A DNA stretch of 64,000 nt from assembly GCA_019787685.1 (NCBI GenBank), contig JAHNUO010000011.1:1674001-1738000 (forward strand). Direction: 5' to 3'. The notes under the pieces were generated by a model. That model did not search any database. It had not been told where the DNA came from and saw only the letters and a program-made list of their open reading frames with translations. This stretch comes from Chiua virens (taxonomy: Eukaryota; Basidiomycota; Agaricomycetes; Boletales; Boletaceae). Below, one piece after another: positions 48,410 through 58,819 of this stretch; within the stretch, counting starts at the first letter, position 1; every line of letters begins with the position of its first letter. Position numbers and translations under genes: made by a program.

Positions 48410-50263
48410 ATGCGGCTTGAAAGTTTTGAGGTCGATTGCATTGATGCTGGCGTGTGCGTGCTTGTTCAGTTCGGGACCACGACAAGGAGAACAAAGAATA
48501 AGCCACATGGCAATATCGTAGAGTGGGATGACGAGATTATGCTGTAGGTCCTTTGCTTCCCTGTCAATTTGTCAAACTCAAACTTGAAGTCTGAAGGCCT
48601 TCTGATATGTCCATTTATGTTACTGTTTGTGGCACGTTCCAGCTGGGCTCGACGCTAGGAACCCGAGAAATTTCTTCCAAGCACACGATCAACACGAAAG
48701 GTTTGTCTGGGAGTGCCCACAGTAAGCGTCGTCACCCTCCCGCAGCACCTCACTCTCAAGATTACTGAAGAAATCAGGTTTCTTATTGGGAATACTGAAG
48801 CCCGCTCTTCGCTCCTCATCACCCTGGAGCGTCATTTTTCGTATTCTGAAGCCCACATGAGTCAAGATGTAAGAGTGTAGACATAGTCATGATTTCATGA
48901 TGCTGAACGACGTTTGCAGGAGAAATCTGCCTTCGTCGAGAATACAACTCTCGGATTCGAAGCTTTCTACTCTCACCACAGGGAGCATCAGCAGAAAGAT
49001 CTCGAAGCTGCTGTTGAACGTTTCCGAGATGCTCGCAATGAGTGTGATGCAGACCCTACTCGTTATGCCACGGCTTGCTTCAACCTCGCCACCTCCGAGT
49101 TCATTCGGTGTCAGACTTATGGCATGTACTCCAAGCTCAATACGCCGATCGACCTCTACCGGAAAGCGCTCGAGTCACGTGGTGATGGTCACCCAGACCG
49201 TCCTGCCACTCTGTTACTCATGGCACAGGCTCTCCTGTCTCGTCACGGACAGGTGTATGACGAGTCCATTGCGGAAGAGATAGAGGGTCTTCTCACCGAG
49301 CTTCACTATGACAACCGTCGCGATCGTCAAAGCGCAGATGCAATCATCGCCACGTGCAGATTCTACCGAGTATTCAACTCGGAAGACCCTTCTGGGCTTG
49401 ATGGACTGCTCAGTGACTTGGAGCGTGGTGCCTATGAGCCTTTGTATGGTTACTTCGATCGTCCTCACGTGGTACACAAACTAGGGCTTGCATTCTGGCG
49501 TCGCTTCCAGTCACTGGCGAACCTGGATGACCTGGACAAGTCGATCAAACTTAATGCCGCTGCTTTGCCGTTCGTTCCCGATGGACATGATGACCGAAGA
49601 AACGTGGTCGATTGCCTAGGGAACTCGTTCCTCTGCGGTATCGAGGCGCGTGAGGAGCTTACGGATCTCGACATGTCGATCGGCCTTGCGGAGGCTGGAA
49701 AGAGGGTTCTCGCGAAGCTCGATAACTTGTCCGCACAAGGCGCTGAACGGTCCTCAGATAAGCTCCGGGAGCAAAAAGAGCTCATGAAAACTGCGGAAAA
49801 TCTTTGGGAGCGGATAGAGTTGATGCCAGCCGCGGAAAAGCTTGACGAGCAGATCGACCTCTTGTCGGTCGCGGAAACGCTTCGGGAGCAAATCGAGCAT
49901 ACGTCGGCCGCGGAAACGCTTCGGAAGCAGATAGAGCGGATGTCGGCTGCGGATTATGCCCTCCAGGCCATTATCAGGCAGGATACATCTTCCTGCATTC
50001 CCGAGATCCAGAATCTCATAGAGGACTGGAGTCGAGAAGAAGGTATACCGACGGAATGCAAAAGACAGCTTGCGGTGTTATTCAGCTTTTTGGAAGGGGA
50101 TGGGGATGCGAAGATGCGCGATGTGCTGGAGGAACTTGACTTTGAGTGGCCTTACAAGGATCACAAGATTGCAGGCACGTCGCGGGCGCTACAAGTGCAC
50201 AGGCCGTATTTTAATAGCGTTCTCACAACTCAACTGAGGCGTTCAATGGACGGCTGGGCTTGA
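48410..50263 (+). CDS. TPR-like repeat protein with N-terminal C2-like segment and 13-residue coiled-coil repeats
   Basis: The N-terminal exon (MRLESFEVDCIDAGVCVLVQ..VEWDDEIML) resembles the C2-like strand pattern that precedes TPR arrays in agaricomycete CHAT-type proteins. The main exon (from about 48940) has degenerate TPR units, for example ARNECDADPTRYATACFNLA, YRKALESRGDGHPDRPATLL, LGLAFWRRFQSLANLDDLDK and LPFVPDGHDDRRNVVDCLGN. These match the GHPDRP..L..L..RF pattern of that family. Instead of a long TPR array and a CHAT peptidase-like domain, the protein then has five 13-residue repeats (49769-49963), likely a coiled coil, and ends at 50263. It is therefore a short, rearranged family member. 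The exact joins of the second and third exons are unresolved. Its role is probably protein-protein interaction. Confidence 0.65.
49769..49963 (+). repeat. Five in-frame 39-bp (13-residue) repeats in the TPR protein
   Basis: Consecutive 39-bp units encode EQKELMKTAENLW, ERIELMPAAEKLD, EQIDLLSVAETLR, EQIEHTSAAETLR and KQIERMSAADYAL. The consensus is EQIE.MSAAETLR. The pattern of hydrophobic and charged residues suggests a helical rod. Units 3 to 5 are the most alike, pointing to recent expansion. Confidence 0.9.
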
Positions 50264-51075
50264 CTGGTGTGATAGTTCCTGTCAGAATGTGGAAAAGTCA
50301 CTGGCGGCGTACACATAGCTTATCCGACGGAGATCAACTCTTACACGCACAGCCATGTTAGCGTATACCGTAGCTCACATACACAGGAAAAACAGTTTCT
50401 GAAAACAACACCACGAAAAAATCATACGAAACTTCATGGCACAGCAAGCGTACCCTTTCGTCCCAATTTGCTGCATCATCTCTTGCTGACCCCGCAGTTA
50501 CAGTTTATACTACCATCGTTGAATGGGGCACGATGGGTCAGGTACGACTCGGACCCAACAACCTTGAAGTGTACGTCTTAAGGGGGAGAATGAGCGAATG
50601 GGATCGTGCAAGACTCGTCAAATCACTCACCTGGTACCCTTCTCCACAGCAGCGAGCAGTTTTTTTCTGCGTGACATATGTTTCAGGACCAACGACTGCC
50701 CGAATGTCACTGCCATAGTCTTCGGTCTTCTTGCGTGTCCGCCAAGGACGCGGGTCCTTAGTAGTCACGTTGGATTGAATTCGTGGGTTGGGTACACTTC
50801 GGGTGTTGTTTCCATCGAACAGAGTACAGGTGCTCTTTGAATTTGGGCCATGCGAAACTGGCAGTGACACTAGACAGAAGTAACACACTTTGATCGCGTC
50901 GGATCACTGAACCAAGAATCTCACGCGTACATATCTTGGTTAATCTCAGGTCCGTTGGCAGTGTGCACGGACTGTGTCCGCTTCTTAGTCTCTTTTGACA
51001 GCAACCACTAGCTACATATAAGCAAAGGCGGGTCTCCAACTTGAATAGACTGCCAGATCCTCGTCCCACAGACAA
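50264..51075. other. Convergent intergenic region, TPR gene and SIN3 gene
   Basis: No gene recognised; it lies between the 3' ends of the TPR gene (+) and, beyond a MITE, the SIN3 gene (-). Frames on the minus strand at 50538-50888 and 50758-51078 have no domain. Confidence 0.35.
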
Positions 51076-51216
51076 CACGACGGATGGATCAAAATTTTAG
51101 GCCGGTCTAAATGTTAATTTAAATGTGTTGACCAACATTTAGTACGGTGCTAAATGTTAGTCAACGCGTTTAGGGCGGGCCTAAATGTTGTACAAAATTT
51201 TGATCCATCCGTCGTG
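51076..51216. mobile_element. 141-bp miniature inverted-repeat transposable element (MITE)
   Basis: The left end CACGACGGATGGATCAAAAT continuing TTT is a perfect inverted copy of the right end (23 bp; the 24th base differs). The element is flanked by CAA at 51073-51075 and CAA at 51217-51219, a 3-bp target-site duplication. The inside is AT-rich, with several TAAATGTT-like sub-repeats in both orientations, so nearly the whole element can fold. It has no coding capacity. Ends starting CAC and a 3-bp duplication recall CACTA-type elements, but the fifth-base pattern is not exact, so the superfamily is left open. Confidence 0.9.
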
Positions 51217-51492
51217 CAAGTGTCAGAGATCAGGTGGGTTTTACAACGTCGTCCATCTAGATCTCGTACATCACCCGTCGTCGTTGGTCAACGATACCAG
51301 CGTAATGTAAAGAATCGGTGGCGAAGCCCACACCATTCGGAAAACTTATAGCTCACGACAGTATATATAAAACTTTTGGCGAGCACAGAACGAACCCGCT
51401 GAGTGATTGACGAACCTATCGAATAAAACAATCAAGAAGAATGAGGCCCAACACGAAAAACCAAAAGACAATCGTCTTAAAAGCATATCATA
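51217..51492. other. Short stretch between MITE and SIN3 stop codon
   Basis: Likely 3' UTR or terminator DNA of the SIN3 gene (minus). No other feature is seen. Confidence 0.35.
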
Positions 51493-54400
51493 TCACGACG
51501 CCGGCGTGACGCTATCCAAGCTGGCACCAACATCGTGTCCGACCACCTCCGCCTCGACGCTCACAGGACCACTTGCCTCGGCACTAAACCCAGGCACCAT
51601 CTCTTGGCCCGGGTTTTCCGTACCCGTACCCACAGCTGTACTTGGGCCAAAATCTCCCTCCTGTGCCAGCTCCGCCACCGCCCTTTCCTTCTCCCTCTCT
51701 TCTACACCCGGGCGCATTCTCCGCTCGGACCACTCCCCCGACGCCACCTCGCTTGTCCACGCTTGTTGTCTCTGCCTCAACCTGTCTTTCCTCTCGCACA
51801 TCACCACCTTGTCATCCTCCTTCAACACCCGTAGCAAAAAGTCTTCCGTGTGTGGGACATAGAACAACCGGTAGGTACGCGCACATACGCGGATCTCGAG
51901 CGCACCGCGTGCGAGCACGTCGGGCGTCGTTGCTATCACGGATGGTCGGACGTTCCTGCGAACATGCACAGGTCAGCCCTGGACCAAGTTCAGACGAGGC
52001 TTGGACACACCTATTCAAAAACGGTCGTTGGAGTCTGGACATGGGAAGACCCTGAGCCGAGTCACCCTGACAGCCCTTCGTTTGGTCATACAGGCGAGGT
52101 ATGAGACTTGAAAGAAGAAATGCTCACCGAAACATACGCATCAATGTACGATTGCCATCGCTCGGCTAGGATCTCGGCATCATACGTTTTCGAGTCGTCT
52201 TTTGCCAACAACTGTATTGTCATCGTCTTCGTGCCCTGTATCTAGTCTCGCTTGAGTTTTGTTATCAAATAAGAACATGCCTAATGACACACCCAATCGA
52301 TCCGGTAGATGTTCTCTTCCAGGCCCATGATGTTCTCTGCTAGTCGACGACTGTTCATCTGATCTTGCATCGTGGGCGACGACAACGCTCGATCTCGTCT
52401 CAGCAGTTCGAGGAGGTCGTGGCACCGTGGATCTGATAGCACGATTTGCACCTGTTTGATGAAGGCGCCGAGCACCTTGTCGATCGTAAATATACGGTAC
52501 GCGTCCTAGGTCGCACAGATGAGCCCCGCGACCTAGAACGGGTGGAGAATGGAAACTCACCTTATATCCAAACATGTACCGCATTTGCTCCTCGAATGCA
52601 TGCTGATCGATCTCGTTATCGAACAATCGCTCACAAGACTCAAGCATGAGATCATAATAGTGCTCCGCATGAGCCATCCGTTCGTCTGACTGGACGAACT
52701 GGGGTACAGTTGATGTTTTGGTGTCTTTGCAGACCGTAGTGGCTTTGGAGGATTTGCTTGCTATCGACATGGCTAGATTCTTGAAGAATAAGAAACGAGA
52801 ATACAACACCTGATGAAACGCATTAGTCTTCGTGCCAAAGTATCGCGACATACTCTGCTTACCTCGAGTAATCGCAATAGCACATAATATATATTGTTAC
52901 AGAAAAAGACGTGTTTTCGTGACGCGGATCTTGATGGCGAAACGCCTTCACCCTCACCGTTCCCTTCCTCCACGCCCTCGACCTGCATCGCGTCAGGCGG
53001 GGTTGGTGAGACGGCTCTCGACGGAGCTGGTGATGTCCCATCTTGAGTACGAGTCTTCCGGCTAGTTGACTTGGCTTGCTCGCTCTTCAACAACTTCTTC
53101 CTCAAGTCACCGCCCGAGGAGGCGCCACCCGCCTTCCGACCCCGGTTCGCTCCGGTACGCGATGACGTCCCGCTCACAGCGCTCGCCGTCTCTACGTCGT
53201 CAGCAACGCTGCTTGCATCGTCCGCACCTTCCCCCTCAATTATCTCTTGCACGACGAACGCGCGATTGAATGCCTCATGATCGAGGACAAACAAGAGCGG
53301 GATGAAACTCCTCAGGAACGCCTCGACTCGCTTGCGGTCGGCGCCGTTAATCTGGCCTGGCGTCCGGTCTAATAGCGACAACGTCATCTTGATGACGTCC
53401 TGAAGCACGCCCATGTCCTCAATGTCAAACGCCAATTGATGTCTCGGCCGCGTGCGTGTGAACAAAGGGTCGATGTAAGAAGCTCGCTTGTCCATTTGCT
53501 CATCTCGCACCGCCTCGATCTGCGAGATGAACGCGCGTGCACTGATTGATTTCTTGTCCGTTGTCTTGAAGTTGATGGCTTGGTGATCGAGTGATTTGTG
53601 GTAGTTCCGAGCGTCCACTTCGCGCCAGATCTTGTTCCATTCCCGCTGTGCACGTTTCCACTCTTCCTCCTTCTCTTTGAGCCGCATAAGGACGACAGGA
53701 ATAGCGACTGATGGGGTATCTTGCATCGCCTGAAGTACGTCCAAACCTGCCTCACGACCGTATATCTTCTTGATGATCCGCTGGTGTATGCTCTTCCCAG
53801 ATCCACCTAAATTAGGCTTGAGCTTGAACACGGCACGCTCTTCAGGGGAGAGTTGGGCGATCTTGTTGTTGATCGGTTCAAGCATCCCAATTGTCCGGAC
53901 AATTGCTTCGATGTGAAAGTCATATTCATGGCGTTCTTCTTCTGAGCGATGGAGGGCCTCTTCATAGACATTCTTCTTGTGGGCAATGAACCCCGAGTCT
54001 TCGCTCGACCACGTAGGATGAGAGACCCACTCATCGTTCAAGACCGACTTGCACATCTCGTCACGGCCCGAACAGGTAACTTGAGCTTCCTATACACGTT
54101 TCCCGTATGGTTAGAAATATCGCGTGCGGTAAAACATCTATACGTACGGTAGATGGCATGCGCCTATAGCTGCCCAATTGCAATCCGGTGTTGATGCGGC
54201 CTGGTCTCAGAGGCATGTTGGGCGCGGTCTGACCCTGTGCACGCGCCCACGACTGTTGCTGTTGTTGCTCTTCCAGCAACCATCTCTCCCTTTCTCTCTT
54301 ATCGTCCCAGCCAAGAATCTCTCTAAACTGACGCATGAGCTCGCCATCTCCGAGGAAATTCCGTGCCTCGCGGACAAGGCGGGCCGTGTCGATAAGCTCT

Positions 54401-56225
54401 TGAGTGAAGAGGTTGACCAGACGCAGGAATTCGTTGAATGCATCGCGATTGTTAATGGCTCGTTTAACCCGATCAAAAAAGTGAGTGTCTTCAAAGTTAG
54501 GGGCGGTGATAGAAGGACCGGAAAACTGTTGCTGTTGCGCTTGCTGCAGTTGCACGTGACGGAGGGTCGAAAAACCTGGAGATGGTGCTCGCTCCACACC
54601 GTTGGCAGAACCATTAACACCCAAGTTTGCCTGACCAAGCTTCGTTCAGCATCATCACAAGGGAAAATAATGTTAAACGATGACGTACACACTGAGTGGG
54701 TGTACCCTTCGGTGCTATCTCCCTCTCACGTTCGCGTTCATTGATTTTCCTCTTCCGTTTCTGCGGAACAGTGGCAGCCTCTGCGGCTGCTGCGAGCGAG
54801 ACCTCAGGTCTACGTCGTGTTGGCCTATCCGGAGGGGTATTGGATCTCGTGTGCCTGGGTTCCGTAGGAACAGCAAGGAGACTCTCTTCCATGTCATCGA
54901 AGAGTGCTTGACCTTTCTCAGGCATGAATATACGAAAATCGGAACGTAAATCAGGATCATCCTTGAAAAGCCTCGCGATTTCTGCGGAAACCTCCCTCTG
55001 CATGGCACGCAGTACCAGTCAGCGACTAATAAGCAGCACATATGCACATGAAATGATCATACCTCGTCGACAGCCTCTGTCATGTGATGATACCTTCCTA
55101 GTATTTCAAGAAAACGACGATAAGTTGCTTCGTCGCATCGCTGTTTGATTTTCTGCACATATTGCACGGCAGGTTCGATGGATACAGTATCCAATCCCAC
55201 GCCATACATTGTCGGATCGGGTGGAAGAGTAGTTGATGGACCTGTAGTCGAAGCGGCGGCACGAGTAAAAGAAGAACCCTGTGAACTGCTTGGGCGAGTC
55301 GGCTCGTCGCGGGTTGACTGAAGGGTGGTTCCGGAAGGCGTAGTAACAGTGATCATCGTAGCTTGTTGTGGATCCGTAGAACAATCTATGCGGTAACCAA
55401 CGGGAAGAAACGTATTGAATCCTTGAATGAGTGCAGGATGACCGCTGAAAAGGTGAGAGACGCGTCTGATGACACCCGGCGTGTCTATCCTATGCGAAAG
55501 GTGAACATCTCGTCTATCGAACAGTCAGGTGTCACACTCACAACTGACTCTTAAAATCTTTCATGATGTCCAGGAATTGATTGTACACCTCTGGTTGGTC
55601 CTGGAATTGAGATTTGACTGCGTCGAGATAGCTTAACGCATCCGTGACATTGAGTTGACGTTCCTGGGGCTGGCTCTCCACGTAAGAAAGTGGTGGGAAC
55701 CGTGGGTTGGATGAGGACTGCATTCGAGGATGTAGTAGACGAGTCCCGAATCATGGGTATAGGCGAGAGTGTTGAAGGAAGCTCCGCGCTGGGCTGCACG
55801 GGAGGCATGCTGACGTCTCGGTTCATCTCTGCAGGCTGTTCAGCTGGTGGAGGCATCTCCGTGGACTCCTCTTTAGCGGAAGGCGCGTGTTCTAATTCGT
55901 CACTGCCCGTACGATCGGCTCGCCTAGGCTGTTCCTCCACCACCTCCCCTTCGGCTATATCCATGGCCATATCCTGTTCGGCGTTGTCCAATGGCCGATC
56001 AGACGCACCAGACGCTAAAGTCTGGATCGCTCCCGCTGTGGGTTCTGGGTTCGACGAGAAGTCCGATGTTGGGACCGTCGCATCGCCGCCGTTTTGCTGG
56101 GAGCGCGAATCAGTGTTGAGTGGTTGTTGTGTGGTTTGCTTGTAGTCTTGCTCATCGTTCATCGCGACGTCTGGCTGTGTTGGTTGTGCAGGTCCGCCGT
56201 TCTCTGATTCTTTTTCGCCGTCCAT
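51493..56225 (-). CDS. SIN3-type transcriptional corepressor (paired amphipathic helix protein)
   Basis: This is the scaffold of the Rpd3-type histone deacetylase complex in the nucleus. From ATG 56225 it has a disordered Gln/Pro/Glu-rich N-terminus, then PAH1 ([52 protein letters not shown] and [12 protein letters not shown], about 55.67-55.38 kb). PAH2 is [25 protein letters not shown] and [19 protein letters not shown] (about 55.18-54.92 kb). PAH3 is [40 protein letters not shown] (about 54.48-54.32 kb). The HDAC-interaction domain follows: YRRMPST, then [27 protein letters not shown] and [20 protein letters not shown] (about 54.17-53.88 kb). A long conserved C-terminal part includes [45 protein letters not shown] and [20 protein letters not shown]. 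Domain order and size are typical of fungal Sin3. The disordered insertion near 53.2-52.95 kb is Ser/Ala/Gly-rich. Confidence 0.94.
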
Positions 56226-56369
56226 TTTTGAGGTTCAGTTGGCCGTCTCAACGGAATCTTGAAAATGACGAAGGGCGACTCTCGATCACGCGGGTGGCTG
56301 TGCATAAGGGTCAGATTTACTTTTCTCACACTGACTCTCAACAGGAGACATCGCAGAAAAGTCTCCGTT

Positions 56370-56453
56370 GGGCATATGGTGTAGCTGGTTATCACATCCG
56401 CTTAGCATGGCGCTGAGTGCGGGGGGTCTCCGGTTCGAGTCCGGATTTGTCCA
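56370..56453 (+). tRNA. tRNA-Ala (anticodon AGC) with a 10-nt intron
   Basis: The sequence folds as a tRNA. The acceptor stem is GGGCATA with TTTGTCC (one U-U mismatch and one G-U), then a D-arm GTG..CAC, anticodon stem TCCGC/GCGGG and T-arm TCCGG-TTCGAGT-CCGGA with discriminator A. The anticodon loop TTAGCAT gives AGC at 56404-56406. Ten extra bases (56408-56417) sit after position 37, the normal place for eukaryotic nuclear tRNA introns. Internal A box (TGGTGTAGCTGG) and B box (GGTTCGAGTCC) promoters are present. It starts 145 bp from the SIN3 start codon and is transcribed in the opposite direction. Confidence 0.93.
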
Positions 56454-56454
56454 C

Positions 56455-56463
56455 TTTTTTTTT
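56455..56463 (+). terminator. RNA polymerase III terminator of the tRNA gene
   Basis: A run of nine T on the plus strand begins two bases after the tRNA 3' end, the normal Pol III stop signal. Confidence 0.85.
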
Positions 56464-57533
56464 CGTGCAACTTGAATGCGTGACGCTGCACGAATCGACT
56501 AGATGATACTGCACTTGGGCCACCCAAAAAGCAGTGACTGCCAATGCTTCTCGGAGTGGCATGCGAACCCACTGGTAAAAGTTGGTCACAGGATGAGCAC
56601 TCATTGACAGCTGTATGCAATTTGCACCGCAAAGGTGTAACCTCGCGTAGGAATCAATCGGATTCGAAGACCACGCGGCCGCATAAGCTGTTTATATATT
56701 GTATGCTCAGATTCCTTTCTCTCCGACTTACTGCTAATGTGGTTCACTCCAATTTCACATGCCTGGCAACTCCGAGTCTCCGAGTCAGACGACATTCGTT
56801 GATCTACTGACACATGACACATGAACACTGGACCAGTGAAGCCTCCGTATTTGTACGATGTTCAATCTATCCGTGAAGAGATTCGTCTGAAATCACGCGC
56901 TGCTCATGAATGACTCCTCGGAGTCGTGCAACAGCCTTGAACGCCATCCGTTCGCCATCGTTAGCCAATTCGAGGTCGTCGACCCGAATATTGATACTGA
57001 TTTAATCTCGTTAGCATCATCCTCTGAATCAGGCGACTCACGCCACCCGAAAGATAGAATTCAAGTTGTCACCATCTTCAAATCAAGGATCAAAATTGTG
57101 TGGGAAGATGCCGCGAATGCGTAAGGACTAAGGTGAGAAGCAACTTGAAGGAGTATATCCAGTTGTGGAAAACGAAGCAGAGTGGACGCAACTTGAACGA
57201 TCACCTAACGATATTGATAAACTTGTTCAGTGGCAGCTACAGTAAACATTCGGTTTTGCATATCCCACCTCTCTCCGTTAGGAACTTGCTTACAGCAATT
57301 AATCTGATAAATTGTCTTGATAAGGCCTGGCACCCACCATCGGCCGTTGCCGAGTTTTGCGTCTTTGCCACGGGCAATTGGCGAACCTTTGTTCGTCCTG
57401 CAGGGTCGGGAGGTCCCTCAATCAAGACCTTAGCTGCTCCATTAGTATCAAACGAGCGTCCACCGGCCTCGAGGCGTTGCCTCGTCAAGGTGGTTTAACA
57501 CCTTTTATAAAATATTGTTTTTTTCAATCTGTA
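56464..57533. other. Region between the tRNA and the repeat block
   Basis: A 132-codon frame at 57100-57498 (+) has no domain I know. The DNA at about 57470-57500 (GAGGCGTTGCCTCGTCAAGG) resembles 58684-58720 (GAGTCGTTGCCTCGTAAGG), hinting that the 57.5-58.4-kb element lies inside or beside another repeat. Confidence 0.35.
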
Positions 57534-58390
57534 GTTAGAGAACTGCACGGGTATGGATCACCCGTGACAGGTTACGGGTATGGGTGTCCATGAGTGGTTG
57601 CCATATATGGACCCGTGGACCCGCCACCCATCGTGACCAATACCTGCACACCTAACCTCGTATCTCATCACCATGGCCGCCATTTGATTTGTGGCTTCAA
57701 AGCTATTGAAATGGATCACATTTGATCCATTTCAATGGCTTTGGAGCTGCGCTTTTGCCTCAACACTTCCCGAGCTCGCCTCCTCCTTCTCTCACCCATT
57801 TGGACCATTTCCCCCCCATATCTCACCACCATTGCAGCCGTTCGATTCGTGGCTTCAAAGCCATCAAAATGGATCATATTTGATCCATTTCACATGGCTT
57901 TGGGGCTGCGCTTCTGCCTCAACACTTCCCGAGCTTGCCTCCTCCTCCTCCTACCCCCTTGGACCGTTTTTACCCCGTATCTCGTCGCCATCGCTGCTGC
58001 TCGATTTATGGCTTCAAAGCCATTGAAATGGATCACATTTGATCCATTTCAAATGGCTTTGGGGCTGCGCTTCTGCCTTGACACCTCTCAACTTCGCCTC
58101 CTCCTCCACCTACCCCCTTGGACCATCTTCATCCCATATCTCGTCACCATTGCGGCCGTTTGATTCGTAGCTTCAAAGCCATCAAGCCTCATCATATCTG
58201 ATGAGGTTTGCATGGCTTTGGGGCTGCAAATCATTCTCACCTTTGTATTCCATAGTTCCACCAGTTACCCATCATACCCGTCAGGGGCACCCGCAGGATA
58301 TAGAACCCATGGGTTACAGTACGGGTTGTGACAGGTTGGGTACGGGTTGGTGCCACGACACCCGTGGGTTCACCCGTGCAGAACTCTAAC
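57534..58390. mobile_element. 857-bp element with inverted ends carrying four hairpin-bearing units
   Basis: The left end (GTTAGAGAACTGCACGGGT) is inverted at the right end, where the reverse complement reads GTTAGAGTTCTGCACGGGT; 17 of 19 bases match. Both ends are followed inward by clusters of ACGGGT/ACCCGT hexamers, like transposase-binding subterminal repeats of hAT-type elements. No convincing target-site duplication was found. There is no transposase, so it is non-autonomous. Another copy of the right-end sequence occurs at about 20795. The middle is a tandem array of about 159-bp units described separately. Confidence 0.7.
57663..58240. repeat. Tandem array of four ~159-bp units, each with a 46-47-bp palindrome
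   Basis: Units start with TCTC.(T/C)C.CCAT.GC at about 57663, 57822, 57979 and 58139. Each carries a long hairpin: 57698-57743, 57856-57902, 58015-58061 and 58174-58220. Arms run CAAAGCCAT..GGATCA / TGATCC..ATGGCTTTG around a 4-base loop, with at most a one-base bulge in unit 3. C/T-rich DNA (CCTCCTCCTCC) fills the space between hairpins. The fourth unit has a different inner stem sequence but still pairs. Open frames through this array are repeats of the same chance peptide. Confidence 0.88.
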
Positions 58391-58800
58391 AGGGGATGAG
58401 TCTACAATGAAGTTGAGTGAGCAGAAACAGCCCCAAAGGGAGGGTGTGCGCATGCGGGTGGCTGTGCTGCGTCGGCCTACTGAACGGACGAAGGATTTGA
58501 GCTCGAGTTCGAATGCCGCTTGGCGAGCCACATGGTTTTCGTTGAGCAAAAAAGGCAGCTTTGTATTGATAAGCGAAATAAGCGACGGGTAAGTACAGAA
58601 GCGAAATAAGCGAAATACGCGAAAAAAGCGTCGGATAGGTATGGTCAGACTACTTTCCCGCGCCGTTCTCCCTTTAGTTTTTAGACGAGGCGTTTCACCC
58701 GAGTCGTTGCCTCGTAAGGTTAATTTTTTTGGGTTTGTACAGTTTGAGTAGGTAGTGGATTGTCTGAGTCAAGGTAAATTATGAGCAAGGTTTTATTTTA
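58391..58800. other. DNA between inverted-end element and satellite, with AAGCGAAATA repeats
   Basis: At 58568-58630 the motif AAGCGAAATA recurs with small changes. The stretch 58622-58676 (GCGTCGGATAGG..ACTTTCCCG.GCCGTTCTCC) is repeated in direct orientation at 61062-61098, just beyond the satellite, so it marks the left border of the array. Confidence 0.55.
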
Positions 58801-58819
58801 TTTGAGCATTCAAGTATGT

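Noticed and set aside
57691..58163. Plus-strand open frames through the hairpin array (repeats of LLKWITFDPF-like peptides)
   Set aside because: The same hairpin and C/T-rich DNA is read in each unit in different frames; no start context, splice sites or domain.
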